Shown: positions 19,971 to 34,316 of the stretch, piece after piece
Position numbering within the stretch: position 1 is the first letter of the stretch
Layout: every line of letters begins with the position of its first letter
DNA from: Linyphia triangularis
Taxonomy: Eukaryota; Arthropoda; Arachnida; Araneae; Linyphiidae
Assembly: GCA_963978545.1 (NCBI GenBank)
Contig: OZ021721.1
Span: 38,241,348-38,305,347 of the forward strand
Reading direction: 5' to 3'
DNA length: 64,000 bases
Notes under the pieces: model-generated
Databases searched by the model: none
What the model was told of the DNA's origin: nothing
The model's input: only the letters and a program-made list of their open reading frames with translations
Translations under genes and position numbers: made by a program

Positions 19971-22723
19971 GAATATTTGTTGGTCCATAAATGATTTGAG
20001 CAAAACCGATCAAAGAAAGAATGTATTTATAAATTTCGTTTTTCCTTTACTTATTCCAAACCCAAATAACTGTAACGTGTATGTCATAATCTAAGAAACC
20101 GTGAATGGAAAGCAAGCTTTCGTATATATTTAACCAAATTTAGACTTTGCGGCTCGTTTATTATATTTTCGAATCTTATATGCTTCACTCTTTGGTTGTG
20201 GTGAAATATTTACTTGATACGTAATTTTTAAAATATAAATTTGAGGGGAAAAATGAAATCTTTTACTCAGCATTTGCACAAAGAGTTTAGTGTTTACTTT
20301 GTTGGCTAAAACTCCTTTTTTCTCTAGAAATCATTTTCATATTCTTTAATTAAAACACGGCAGTAATATTTTTTACCGCAATTTCTTCTAACATGTGAGG
20401 AGAGTCTTTATTGAAAGGATAATACAAACATCCAGTCAATTTTAAATACCTTACAAGAACAAAATTCATGTATGACTTGCATACAAGACTGAATAGTGTC
20501 CATATGGTAAGTGAAGCAGTAAAGTGTATCCATCTGGTAGATGCAATCGATTTGAAACTGCTGTTTCTGCTACTGCTCAACTTTTACCCAAATAACAATG
20601 GCCAGCGCTAGTTTGTTATTTTTATTTAGGAAAAGTGACTCATATGAATGATGAGGGGTCGCTACAAAGTTTGTACTTCAGTATACCAATAATCCCTATC
20701 ATAAAATCCCTTTATTTCTGAAGGTTGATAAGGCACTGTAAAAGTAATTTATGCTCAATATAAAATCTTGATCGATCAGAAGGTTCCTTTTTTTTTTTTG
20801 TTGTTGTATTATGAACTTTCTTTCGATGAATAGAGCTACCAAATATTTTGATCCTGTATAAATATAAGAGCAAGTTCGCCGATTTCTTTTACTTTGAGGA
20901 CATTGACATTATTACGCTTAATGACTTCGGATGCTAAATGCACAAAGGTGGATCAAAAGTGAAGGGGTTTCTTTCCATTAAAAAACTCAGATTTGTCTTT
21001 CTATAATCTCAGTTTTTTCATTATCTGGTGTATAATACTTCTTTTTATTTGCAAATAAAACATGATACCAGTAAATTCTTGTATCGTTATTAACCTGTGT
21101 GCATGAAATCATAGATTAAACCCCAACTTGTCGCTGTACTTCTAGAATCCATGTTCTTCTAGTTATAGATGAGCAGTGACACCAGAAGTATAACGACAAG
21201 TATAAGAATCGTCTTATTGATTTGATTCTTCTCATTAGTGTCTGTTCAATATATCAAAATCAATAAGATGGATTGTCCAATACTCATTACTGCAACGAAA
21301 AGCATGTAGTACTTTTAGAAAGAGAAAGTACATGCCTGGATATGACGCCTTTAGAAATTGCATATCTTCGAGGTGTGCATGCTTCTTTGTATATGAATTG
21401 TGGTCCTGCTGTTTCACAGTATAGCAGAACTTATTTCAGAGATAGTAAATGTATAATCCAATTCTAAGAGTGTTCTGCTTGGAGTTACATCTTTGAACGT
21501 CAACCATTGTCATGTACTTAATCCAGATTGCACTAGTTCTAACCATCCTGAACTTGCACTTTAGATTCTATTTTACGATTTACATCAATATAAAAAATAC
21601 TAAACAAATATAAATAAAACTAACTATCCATATAAATTCCAGACAATACTTTCTCATATATATTTTTATTAGCAGTAAAACAGTTCATCTTTTATCTGGC
21701 AATGTCTGTTTTGTTTGTTTGTAACTTATATTTGTATCTGCTTGTTGTTAATTATTGATAATAGTCTATTGAAGTGGCGATGATACTTCCAAAGACTCTG
21801 CAATTGCTAATGTATTTAAGGCAGAACATTTACAATTATTTGTCTTCAAGCTTGTACTACTGTTTTCTTACTAAGCATATATGGACCATTGTATTGTTAC
21901 AAAAAATTTTGCTGTTAAATTCCTTTCAAACCAGATTGACCTAGATAAGATGACCAATGCATAAATAAATCTCATCTCGGTATGTAAACGCCCAACTATT
22001 GGGACTAACGGTTTTAAACTGTTTCTTTGGAGTCCAATTGAAATAATCGGAAAATGAATCCAATGAATATTGATTTTTGTGTCGTATGCCTTTACCTGTT
22101 TTGGTTATGAATTAAATCAAACTGCTTCTATTTTAAATTGTCAAAATTAGTATGGGTAGTTTTTAGTTTCCATGTTTACAATTGTTCTAAAATGGAATAC
22201 ATTTTTCGTTTACATTGTTTTTTAAAGTAATGCATTTAAGATTTAATAAGGAGACAAAACAAGAAAATAAAATTATTTTAACGCTCTGACAAATATTAAT
22301 TTTAATAGGGTGTAATTCCTTTTGATAAAATTAAGCATTTAAAACCCTTTCAATTGGCACATATTTGAAAGAAATAGGAAACCTATAGAATTAATTAGAG
22401 GCACATTTTACTGATTACAACAAGAAATTCAAGATGGCAGCTTTCCGTCACTTAGATTTTTCTACACTTTTAATATGTTGTTCGGGATAACTTTCTGAGT
22501 CCAAAAAACCTTACAAATTTTTTGTTGCAATTTGTTTGATGTTTAGCCTTTTTTAGCCCTAAAATGGCTGGACATCCTGTACGTTTGTGACGATTTGAAT
22601 TTACTACTGAAAATTATAAATTGTTCCTAACACCTTATAAAGCTAAAATAAGTAATTAAAATTTATACATTAAAATATTTTTTTATTTCAATTTAACTTC
22701 ACTTAATTTCAAATTTAATCTAG
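19971..22723. other. A+T-rich stretch without a supported gene
   Basis: Short frames at 20350-20580, 21235-21417 and 21273-21467 lack domains and codon bias. A poly(T) run is at about 20790. Nothing is assigned. Confidence 0.5.
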
Positions 22724-22871
22724 CAGACTGTCTCTTAAAGTAAGTTTTTTTTACATGTTTGTTAAAAAAGAAATTCCCGTAAAAAAGAAACACTAAAATA
22801 TGGAGAAAAATTTCTAAATAGAAAGAAAAACACATTTTGGAGTGGTTTTCGACTAAGACAAATCTAATGAA

Positions 22872-22909
<38 letters not shown>

Positions 22910-23367
22910 TTTCTTTTTAATAAAATTTAATATTTTTTAATTAATAATTAAACACAGTTTAACTTAAAATTTCACGTTATTTATGCTTGGACTATGCTTG
23001 AAACAAATATTACTGAAATGTATGAATTATTCAACAATGTATGGCTAAAAAAGCAATTTTTCTTTTTAACATTAATTTTTCATTTCCTTGCCATAATTTA
23101 AATTACTTACCACTCAATGGAAAATTATCAAATTTGGTATTTATACGTGTTTTTAGATGCTTAATTTAAATATGGCATAATAATATTTGGTTGCTAATGA
23201 TCTTTCTAAAGTTTTGTTCAGTTTAAATATGTAGATGACTCCTTATGGCAAATAAACTATAACAATTATTAAAAACCTTCAATAAATTATAAAAGTATGT
23301 TTCTTTTTTAATTTCATCAATTAGCATACAAGATGTAGCTATCATTCGGATTTCTTATTGCGTACTG
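22724..23367 (+). mobile_element. Mariner-like non-autonomous element M, copy A (5'-truncated)
   Basis: This copy aligns with 57430-58045 in the same orientation and with 36236-36770 inverted. Shared strings include TCTTAAAGTAAG or CCTTAAAGTAAG, GGTTTTCGAC, TCTAATG(A/G)AAG, TATGGCTAAAAAA, CATTAATTT, CACTCAATGGAAAATTAT, TAAATATGTAGATGAC, and the terminal CATTCGGATTTC. The right end reads GCGTACTG followed by TA (23368-23369), matching the TA-flanked ends of the other copies. About 310 bp present at the left of copy C is missing here. A 30+ nt poly(A) tract interrupts it at 22876-22907. No coding capacity. Confidence 0.75.
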
Positions 23368-23929
23368 TACATTAAAGATTAAATAATCACAAATATTTTT
23401 TCAAAACAGTTATTTATGTTGATTCTATAACCATTTTAAAGAAACCTAGTTTCGACATAAGAAAAAAAGTGTTGATTCTTTTGAATTAAAAACACTCATT
23501 CATTTGCAATCTCAGTGCAAAAAGACTTTACACTCAGGAATTGTTTTTGATTCCCCAAACTATGTCTCGTGAAATATGTCTAAAGAAAGAGGGGTCAGGT
23601 CTCGTATTTTTGATAAAATACGAATTCCCCAAAAATATGAGATTGCGTGTGGGAAGGGAGAACGAGTAGATTTATTGCCCCTACGTCTCATGAATAATTC
23701 CACGTCATAGGATCAAGACAAAACGCAGGCTCGTGGAATGTGGCTTCTCTTTCGAAAGAGGTTAGTTTTCGTGTTGAAAAGTTAAGTGATGCGAAACAAT
23801 AGTCATTTTGATAAACTGACTGATTTACTTTCTTTTTAAAAGGTAATAACAGCAGAAATTCATCAGTTACCCTTTTGACGAAATATTTTAACAGTTTTAT
23901 TCGTTTGAATGAGTTTTATGCTTATGATA
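23368..23929. other. A+T-rich stretch, nothing assigned
   Basis: No gene, RNA or element end supported. Confidence 0.5.
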
Positions 23930-24032
23930 GGTTGGTTTATACGGTCAACGACTTACTCTTATGGACATTTACGTTTAATCAGGCAGAAAGCCACATATTA
24001 ACGTGGATTCCGAACCAGCCATCAGTTGGGCC
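23930..24032 (-). mobile_element. SINE family B, copy 3, internally deleted
   Basis: On the minus strand this is the extreme 5' start of family B (GGCCCAACTGATGGC) joined directly to the body starting at TGGTTCGGAATCCACGTTAA and running to a 3' end of the type AAACCAACC. The roughly 80 bp with box A distal part, box B and the conserved GGCATGGATG are missing. It is therefore a deletion derivative unable to be transcribed from its own promoter. Confidence 0.75.
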
Positions 24033-25035
24033 TCATATTCATGAATTTTTAGAATTTACCATTAAATATACATAAAATGTATTGATACAAATCACTGACT
24101 TTTTTTTAAACACATTCTTAACTTTGACTCCTACATGCCTACCTCAAACATATACAATTCATAATTATTTATCATGTTTCCATAAAGTGGTGAATTTTTT
24201 TTATTGATAGACAGTTCTTCAACTAAAAACCATATTTTTGATTGAGTGTGCTGACTTTCAAATTCCAGTGTTGTCATGGATGAAATAATTGTTAGTGTAA
24301 TATATAAGAGGCTGTACAGTTTGATACAATTTATATTTATTTTTACCTTATAATATTTTTATTAGAGAAATAATAAAAAAAAAGTGGATAATGCCGACAT
24401 CAAAAAAGCAAAATTTTTCTCCGGAACAAATTTCTGCATCAGTAACATCAGTCGATAATTTACGACAGTGTTTGTTTAGTTTTATTTTAAGTAATAACTA
24501 AAAAACTAAATAGTTAATACACAAAATTGCATATAAGAGTTTCTTAATTAAAAGTTCAATATTTTAGATTGTAGAATTTTTAGAAAAAAAAAAAAAATAA
24601 TAATGTGAAATTCATGTAAAATTCTTAGAAATTTTCTTTTACTGAAAAGGATAATGTAAGTTGTTTTGAAAAGAATACATTGAAACAAAATCTTCTTAGT
24701 TAAACAAGAAAAGAGAAATGTCCCTGAATGATCTTAAATGGCATTTCCTATAGCATTTGCTTGTGTTAAAGATAAAATGTAAATTTAAACTACTAGTAGA
24801 ATATCAAACATCATTCGATGTTTCATGCTATTAAAAAATAAGATGATTAACATCAATTTAATTTTGTCGACTTTTACCTTTTATAACTTACATTTTGCTG
24901 CATTTTTATCTGTATATATGTTTTAAATTAAATTTAAATGTATTTAATTTGAAGGGTAGAAAAGTTGTTATTACATATTCATTTAAAAATTGTAAACTAA
25001 AATTTGTTAAAATGTGCGATCCCCTTCAACACTAT
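24033..25035. other. A+T-rich stretch without a supported gene
   Basis: A-rich runs at 24374-24384 and 24583-24600 are the only conspicuous features. No gene is supported. Confidence 0.5.
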
Positions 25036-25216
25036 GCCGACCAAACGGTATAGGGGTTAGCATGCTAGCTTCTAGACCACGAGGTTGCGGGTTCGAGTCC
25101 CGTGTAAGGCATGAGTGTTTGTAAATGTATGTTGGCTTGTCAAATGACGAATGTTTCGGCGCATTATAGCCCTCGTGTTGCTGACGGCGCCAGATGATTT
25201 GAAAACAGCCAACCAA
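25036..25216 (+). mobile_element. SINE family A, copy 2, full length
   Basis: It starts GCCGACCAAACGGTATAGGG, has box B GGGTTCGAGTCCCG, body strings GTATGTTGGCTTGTCAAATG and GTGTTGCTGACGGCGCCAG, and ends AACAGCCAACCAAC. A 14 bp target-site duplication with one mismatch flanks it: CCCTTCAACACTAT at 25022-25035 and CCCCTCAACACTAT at 25217-25230. This copy defines the 5' end of the family. The minus-strand frame at 25007-25237 is antisense SINE. Confidence 0.93.
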
Positions 25217-25409
25217 CCCCTCAACACTATTACACACAAATATGAACTTTTAGATTTTTGTCAAAATATTAAAGATTGTTCAAACAATTCCAATAAACTG
25301 AAATAAATAAATTAACAATTGTATTATGTAGTTTAATGCTAAACTATTCAAGATTTAATTCTGAAATCTAAATTAAAACTTTGTAAAATATGTTATTCAT
25401 GGCTATTGG

Positions 25410-28204
<2,795 letters not shown>

Positions 28205-28395
28205 GCCCACCTGATAGCTCTAGGGCTAGCGCTCTGGCCTCGAATGCCAAAGGTGACGGGTTCGAGTCCTGGGTTAGGCATGGATGTTCTTTGTGGTTCG
28301 AATCCACATTAAGCTGTATTAAGGCTGGTTCTGGAACAATTAGCTGTTATTGTGTAAAATATAGGTCGTTGAGCGTATGAATCACCCAATCAAAG
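28205..28395 (+). mobile_element. SINE family B, copy 4
   Basis: It starts GCCCACCTGATAGCTCTAGG, has GCTAGCGCTCTGGCCTCG, box B GGGTTCGAGTCCTGGG, TTAGGCATGGATGTTC, GTGGTTCGAATCCACATTAA, and ends ATAGGTCGTTGAGCG plus CACCCAATCAA. The flanks AAAGTTTTGTT and AAAGCTTTTTT could be a decayed target-site duplication. Confidence 0.88.
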
Positions 28396-31378
28396 CTTTT
28401 TTACCTCAAATTTCAGATTGCTGCCAGTAAACTAGATTTTTTGTAATTATGTATCTGTGCTTCAATATATTTTAGTATGTATTCGCAATCTTAATTTTAA
28501 TACAATCAAGCAACTATTTGAAGCAATAAAAATGAGGCAAAATCAACAACTGAAATGTTAATTTGTGTGTGCATGTGATTTGCAAAATCATTCTTAAAAA
28601 AATTAAACTTATTAATCATTCTTTAAAAGTCAAATGTTTTAAATCATCATTTAATCATATTAGCTTTCATTTTTCTCCATTTATCTTTAACTCTCAATTT
28701 AATAATTTTTCTTTCGGAACCATTGTTTTTAATTAGTTATTTAAAAAAAAAAGAAAAAAAGATGTAGTTATATGCTCATAGTAACTGAGATAAAAGACAA
28801 ATGCATATCTGGTTGTAAAAACTGAACTATAGACAAATGCTTTTATTATGTTTTTTCAATACTACAACAAGCTTAATTAAATGCAAAAACGTAATTTTTT
28901 TATTCAACGAAAGAATTACAAACTAAAAGAAGTTGGCATTCAATAAACATAAAAATTACCTCTTCGGAAATGAATTAATTTTGTGTATAAACTCGTTGGG
29001 TCTATATTTGATATATTTATAATATAATCGTACTATTAAAAAAACTTTAAAAAGAAAAATTATATAAAATGTCCTTTATATTTTTTGTCCGCCACTTACT
29101 TTCAAATAATAGAACACACGAATTTCACTATTTTAAAGAAGTTTTCCATTCTAAAATCAGCCATGGATTTTTTTCAATCTTAAAACTTAATGGCTTACAT
29201 AAACTTTCATCCATATCGATCAATTTTTTAAAAAGTAAATACTACTGACTCAAGAAACCTACATTTAGCTTTTAAGTATATTACATTGCAATTTGTGCTC
29301 TGAGAATAAACACAACTTTCTTTTCTTGGTAGCTCGAGATGTAAATCTTACCACCGCATCCAACACAGAAACTTATAGGGCGAAGGACAGTCAAGTTACT
29401 CGTATAAACTCTTGGCTTTTAGCCAACACTGACAGTTCCTTCGTTTTAAGAGAAGTTATATATAGGGAGAGTTTTCGTTTTGTTCCTTATTAGAAAATGC
29501 CTGAAAACCCACTATATTTTTGTATCGTAAATGAGCTGAAGAAAATGATATTGAATCGTTTTCTCCGGTATGTAGATTAAAGTATTTCATATTTTTCTTG
29601 GCGAGTGTCTGTTAAAGAATTAAACATTTAGTCGAAAACGTATAAATATAAACTTTTGTTCATTGTTTTTTTAATTTTCATCCAATCACAATGGGAATTT
29701 TTGTGTCATGATATAATGAAAAATGATAACTTTAATGTAATTTTTCCATGTACAATGAGCAGCGTATAAATGACTTCGTTTAAATCATTTGGGAGAACTT
29801 ATGCATGTGAAATTTGGTTTATTTTGAATATTCCATAGATTTAAGAATGTAATAATTGTTACAAAACGATATGATATAAATAAAACCAAACGTAAGTCTC
29901 GGATACGGATAATATTAGTTGTAAAAAATGTTGCTATAGAGTAATTCATTATTCGAAAAATACATTTAAAATATTAAATGGTAAATTTACTTTGTATTGC
30001 GAAAAAGCATTTATTGTCGAAAAATTGACTGCGCCAAAATGTCTTAAATGCTTGAATAAACAATTAGACGACCAGAATTGTCTTAAGTATTAAGTGTACA
30101 TGACAAATTTGCATACGTTACGTAGTGTGATATAATATAAGAAAAAGTTAATTGTAATGTCAATGTAATAGCTTTATTGAAGCCCAAAGGAAGGATTTAA
30201 AATTTTATTTGTTTGTGCGAACGAGTTAAATTTCCTACGGGAATGATCCCTTTTAACAAATAAACGTTTAAAGCTTCCATTCCCCTATGAAAAATCTTAG
30301 GAAAATCCAAAATAGTAAATATACACAATGAAATAAAAAGTATTAAACTTGTATTTTAAACACACTGTCTTATTAGATAATGGTGAAAAGTTTTTCTCTT
30401 TCATGTGCCTTTTTAATGAATTAACTATTGGCGCATTAAAAATTTGGTTCAGGTTATAAATTCCAAAGGTATTAACACTCCGTTGTCTAAAAGAGCAAAG
30501 ATCTGGCACTGTATTCCTAGGTAAGGATACTGCAGCCATAAACTCAATACGCAGACAGAGAATATCGCTGTTTTCTTTGCAAATCTTTTTAGCTTCATTT
30601 ATTGCATCATAAAATATTTGCCCTTACTTTTATGCACTAATAATACTTTACAAAATATTTACAAAAGACAGGACATTTTAAATTTATGTTTCAACTCTTT
30701 ACATGTGCAGCATGTGGTATTTGCTTTTCTTCCTTGAAAAGTTCTCCGATAAGTATTTCCAATAAATCTGGTAATAAACCTCCTTATAAAGCTGAATTTC
30801 TTTGAGTGGGTCATGCATAGTTTTCACACTTAGATCAGAATTCAAGTTGGCCACTTCTTTCCCAGAATAATAAGAAGAATTGGCTGGAAATATGCGATGT
30901 GGGCGTGATTTTTTGCCAGCGAATAACTAAAAAGGTCGTCTAAACAGGTAAATAAACATTAAGTTAGAACACCTGCTGCCATTTGTTAGTGTTCCCGAAA
31001 GTTACATTTTTATTGAATGCTGGACCAGGCCCCTTCATATTTTGAACTTCGTTTCTTCTCAGTCTCTTGAGGCGAGACTTAGTGCCATTTCTACCTTAAC
31101 GCAATGCGTAGGAGTCTCTATTACACAAATAAATCAAAACATAAAAACTGAAGAAATGTGACATGACACCTTTTTACACTTAGTGAGTCATCTAGTAAGA
31201 TTAAATGTTATTTATCTAAAAAAAAACCCGTTAATTTATGTTTCAGAGAATTATTGAGAAATGTAATAAGATTTTACTTAGCTTAAAATGGAAATATTTT
31301 ATTTAAAATTTTGTTATTAATGGTAATAATGTAATTATCTGAATTGTTTACTTATAAACCTAAAACTATAGGTTGGCC
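28396..31378. other. A+T-rich stretch without a supported gene
   Basis: Frames at 29293-29493 and 30297-30539 have no recognised domains. The segment 30730-31160 is slightly less A+T-rich but stop-dense. Nothing is assigned. Confidence 0.5.
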
Positions 31379-31487
31379 AGAGTTAAAGAGGTCCCGCATT
31401 TAAGATTATTCGACATCATTTCGAATGATCGATTCGAAATTTATGTCTTGAAAACAATCTGGGGCCTCTTTTTTGCTGGCCACACTG
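31379..31487. mobile_element. Small TA-flanked MITE, about 108 bp
   Basis: The left end GGTTGGCCAGAGTTAAAGAG followed by GTCCC pairs with the right end GGGGCCTC followed by TTTTTTGCTGGCCACACTG, an imperfect inverted repeat of about 27 bp. TA dinucleotides flank both sides (31377-31380 and 31488-31489), as expected for Tc1/mariner-type insertion. No coding sequence. Confidence 0.7.
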
Positions 31488-32531
31488 TATAATTATATGA
31501 TATAAATCTTCATAAAATGTAAAAAAAAAAATATTAAAAATAAAAAATAAAAAAATAAATAAAAAATAAAAAAAAGCCAGAAATTGAAGTAGGTGGAAAT
31601 AAATATAAAATAAATACAAAGACAAGTTATTCGGTTTTTTTAGGAATACCATTATTATTAGTTACTGGTTAAGGCAAAGGGAAACCTAGTACTTAACATA
31701 CAGGAAATATCTTAGTTACATTTCAAAAGAAATAAAATAAGATGAATATTTTATGATACACAAGTATTTTTTGCATCGAAAAAAAGCCAATAATTTAATG
31801 ACGTTAATATTGTTTCAACGGTAAAAGAAAATACTTATAAGACTTCACTATTAATAATCTATAATGCCAATAAAGAATATCAAAAAGCTTCTCTGCGCTT
31901 TCGACACTTCTTCCATATCCGCACTTGCTAAAAATACTGGCTTATTTCTAGACAAGCTAACAAGTCGATAGGCTCTATTGCAACGCTCCATTCATCCGTG
32001 AAAAAGCAAAGTGTTCCATACAATGATTCTCTTCTATTCGAAGGCAAACCTTATAACTTCTTATTAACCTTATCCTTGCAAAAGAATTCCAAGCATTTTG
32101 CTAGCAAGGGCATTACCAAGAAGGCTTTTAGAGGTAATTTCCTATCTAATCTAATGATGTTTTATTTATCTTTAGGTGTAATATAAAAGTCGTTAAGCGT
32201 ATAAGTCCATCTTATATGTATAGAAGAAGGATTTCGGAGTTAATTTTCTGCACTATTCAATTTTTTACTATTAGGTTTGCATATTTTAGATTGTTGTACA
32301 AGTTTACACTTTTCATTTATATAAAAAATTGCACTTAAAAATGTCGGTACCTAAAATTATTTAATTTTAATTATATTTAATGAAATAAAACAATCAAGCA
32401 ATTCTGCAATATGTTCATGCTAAAACAGTTCTTATTACACTAATTTATAAATTTTTTGAGTCACTATTCGATGTTTAAAATGTGTAAGATTATGGGATAT
32501 ATTTATGTAATGATAAATAATGATAAACTTA
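31488..32531. other. A+T-rich stretch without a supported gene
   Basis: A/T low-complexity DNA at 31520-31577 gives a spurious hydrophobic minus-strand frame (31416-31652). A 62-codon frame at 31998-32186 has no family resemblance. Confidence 0.5.
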
Positions 32532-33169
32532 GAGGGCGTCCCCAAAACGACTGACACTTTTGAAAAATGAATTAAAAAACGTGACAAGATGGAAAGGCTC
32601 GCTTCTGTATTCTAATTGGACATACGGAGTTTTATCCATCAAGTGTTAAAAATAGTTGCAAAGTTTACCAACAAAAGGAGCTATTAATTGAAAATTAAAA
32701 AATGTCTGAACGTGATGAAAAATTTCCATAACGATGTTTAAATTGTGACATGTTATTACTGGATATGGGCTCACCTGATGTCAATGTAGTTAACGCACTG
32801 GTTTCACATGCTGAGGGTGGTGGGTTTGAATCCCGAGCTAGCCATGGATGATCATTGTGGTTCGGGCTGTAACTGTATCTGCTAAACTGTAGTTCCCGGC
32901 CTGATTAGTCGTTATAGTGCACAAATCAGCCAACCAATTGTTGAAAATGTTGATTATTTTGAAAAATCCTTTTTTATCTTGTGCAATATGTTAAAACCAT
33001 TCTTTTTTGTTTTTCAATCAACAGTGCTGAACTATGTAACTATTTTTGAAAATTGATTGGACAAAATTACTAGCTCCACAAGAAATCTGTTAAAAACTGT
33101 AAATTTTTCTATCGTGACTCATTTTTTCAATTCATTTTCAAATGTGCCAGTCCTATTTCGGACACCCAG
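32532..33169. mobile_element. TA-flanked MITE with GGGTGTCC-type ends, 638 bp, SINE-loaded
   Basis: The left end GAGGGCGTCCCC followed by GACTGACAC and TTTTGAAAAATGAATT matches the inverted right end, which read inward is CTGGGTGTCCGAAATAGGAC, TGGCACATTTGAAAATGAATT. The inverted repeats are about 55 bp with mismatches. TA flanks are at 32530-32531 and 33170-33171. A family B SINE (32768-32940) is nested inside; without it the element is about 465 bp, close to the 474 bp CAGGGTGTC element at 59086. Confidence 0.8.
32768..32940 (+). mobile_element. SINE family B, copy 5, nested in a MITE
   Basis: A diverged copy: GGCTCACCTGATGTCAATG at the start, box B region GGGTTTGAATCCCG, GCCATGGATGATCATTGTGG, CCCGGCCTGATTAGTCGTTA, ending CAGCCAACCAATTG. 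The body carries a small rearrangement around 32868-32895. Nesting shows that the SINE inserted after the MITE. Confidence 0.82.
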
Positions 33170-33372
33170 TATATGTTTTAAAGTCAAGTCTATAATATAA
33201 AAGAAAACAAACTAAATTATTTAGTATAAACCATTTGTTTGTATTTTGTGTACCACTTAAATAAAATCATGTAACACTATAATATATGATCATATTTTGC
33301 AGTTCTAAGTAGGAAAGAATTATTAATTGTCTTATGTATTTTGAACTCATAATTTTTAATTTTTTTTCTAAT

Positions 33373-33535
33373 GGCGGGCCCAAATACACACAGTCACTTC
33401 AAAAGTGTCGTGGGTGGCCAGTGGGATGGCCAATTTTGCCCCTAACTTATGACATCTATGTCTTACCCCGAAATCGAACCAAGACACATCAGCGTGGTAG
33501 TCTGATGCACTAACCATTATACTGAATGGGCGACT
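33373..33535 (-). mobile_element. SINE family C (tRNA-derived), single copy
   Basis: Minus strand: a tRNA-like head with GTCGCCCATTCAGTATAATG, GTTAGTGCATCAGACTACCA, box B GGTTCGATTTC, then a body with AAGACATAGATGTCATAAG, GGCCATCCCACTGGCC and a 3' end CTGTGTGTATTTGGGCCCGC. Head and body differ from families A and B, and only one copy is seen in this window. The 70-codon frame 33368-33580 is sense SINE, not a protein. Confidence 0.75.
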
Positions 33536-34113
33536 AATTTTTGGAAATAAAAAGAGTGAATTACATAAAAAATGTTTCATTTTTGAAATTGGCTAAAGTA
33601 TATGTGTTTCAGACCTTCTGCTAATCTTTTTCTGTGTATTACAGTACAAAATATTTTTATTCGATATATTGTAATATATCTTTGGTGGGAAAAAAAAACA
33701 TGTTCAAAGATCCATGTAGAAGAATTTTTCGGAGTATCCTGCAACAAGCTTTTAAACACTAAAATCTCACTGAAGGGAGGAACGTAATTTTCAATGAATT
33801 CTGTAGTCAATATTGCTATATTTCAATAATCCTCTACAGATTAATTAATGTAGCCTACCATTGAAAAATTAATATTTTAATACTTGGCATGTTTGTATTC
33901 TCTTACTTAAAAAAAAATAATTTTCACTGATTCTTTACAACAACAATTTACTTCCTATTTAAAATAAGGTGATGTATTTGAATCTGCTGCCACAAAAATA
34001 TCTCCTATTGACTGATTTTTTTCTGTAACGTGTATTTTAATTGATGAGGCAATGTCTCATTCTCGGGTTTTCTGTCTTTTGGACATAATATTATCTGAGT
34101 TTCAAGAAATCTA
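33536..34113. other. A+T-rich stretch, nothing assigned
   Basis: Overlapping short frames on both strands (33577-33810, 33602-33787) have no support. Confidence 0.5.
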
Positions 34114-34316
34114 CACTGTTAAAAAAATTTGTCCACCATGCACCAAAATTTGGTTCCCATTTAGCTGCCACCAACATTTGGTGCTTAGTTTCGCGATTTA
34201 ATGGTGCTTACGGTCCGAGGTTGCGCCATTAAATCGTGAAACTAAGCACCACATGTTGGTGGCAGCTAAATGGGAACCAATTTTTGGTGCAAGGTGGAAC
34301 AAAATTTTTAACAGTG
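34114..34316. mobile_element. Palindromic TA MITE P, copy 1 (203 bp)
   Basis: An almost perfect palindrome. Ends read CACTGTTAAAAAAATTTGTC and the inverse ending TTTTTAACAGTG. The arms include GGTTCCCATTTAGCTGCCAC and TTTGGTGCTTAGTTTCGCG, and their complements, around a short centre TTACGGTCCGAGGTT. TA flanks at 34112-34113 and 34317-34318 fit Tc1/mariner-type insertion. A second copy of identical length is at 61918-62120. No coding potential. Confidence 0.95.

Noticed and set aside
25036..25110. A possible functional tRNA gene at the head of family A SINEs
   Set aside because: Box A, box B and a T-arm are visible but the anticodon stem and acceptor stem do not form, and the same head occurs in all SINE copies.
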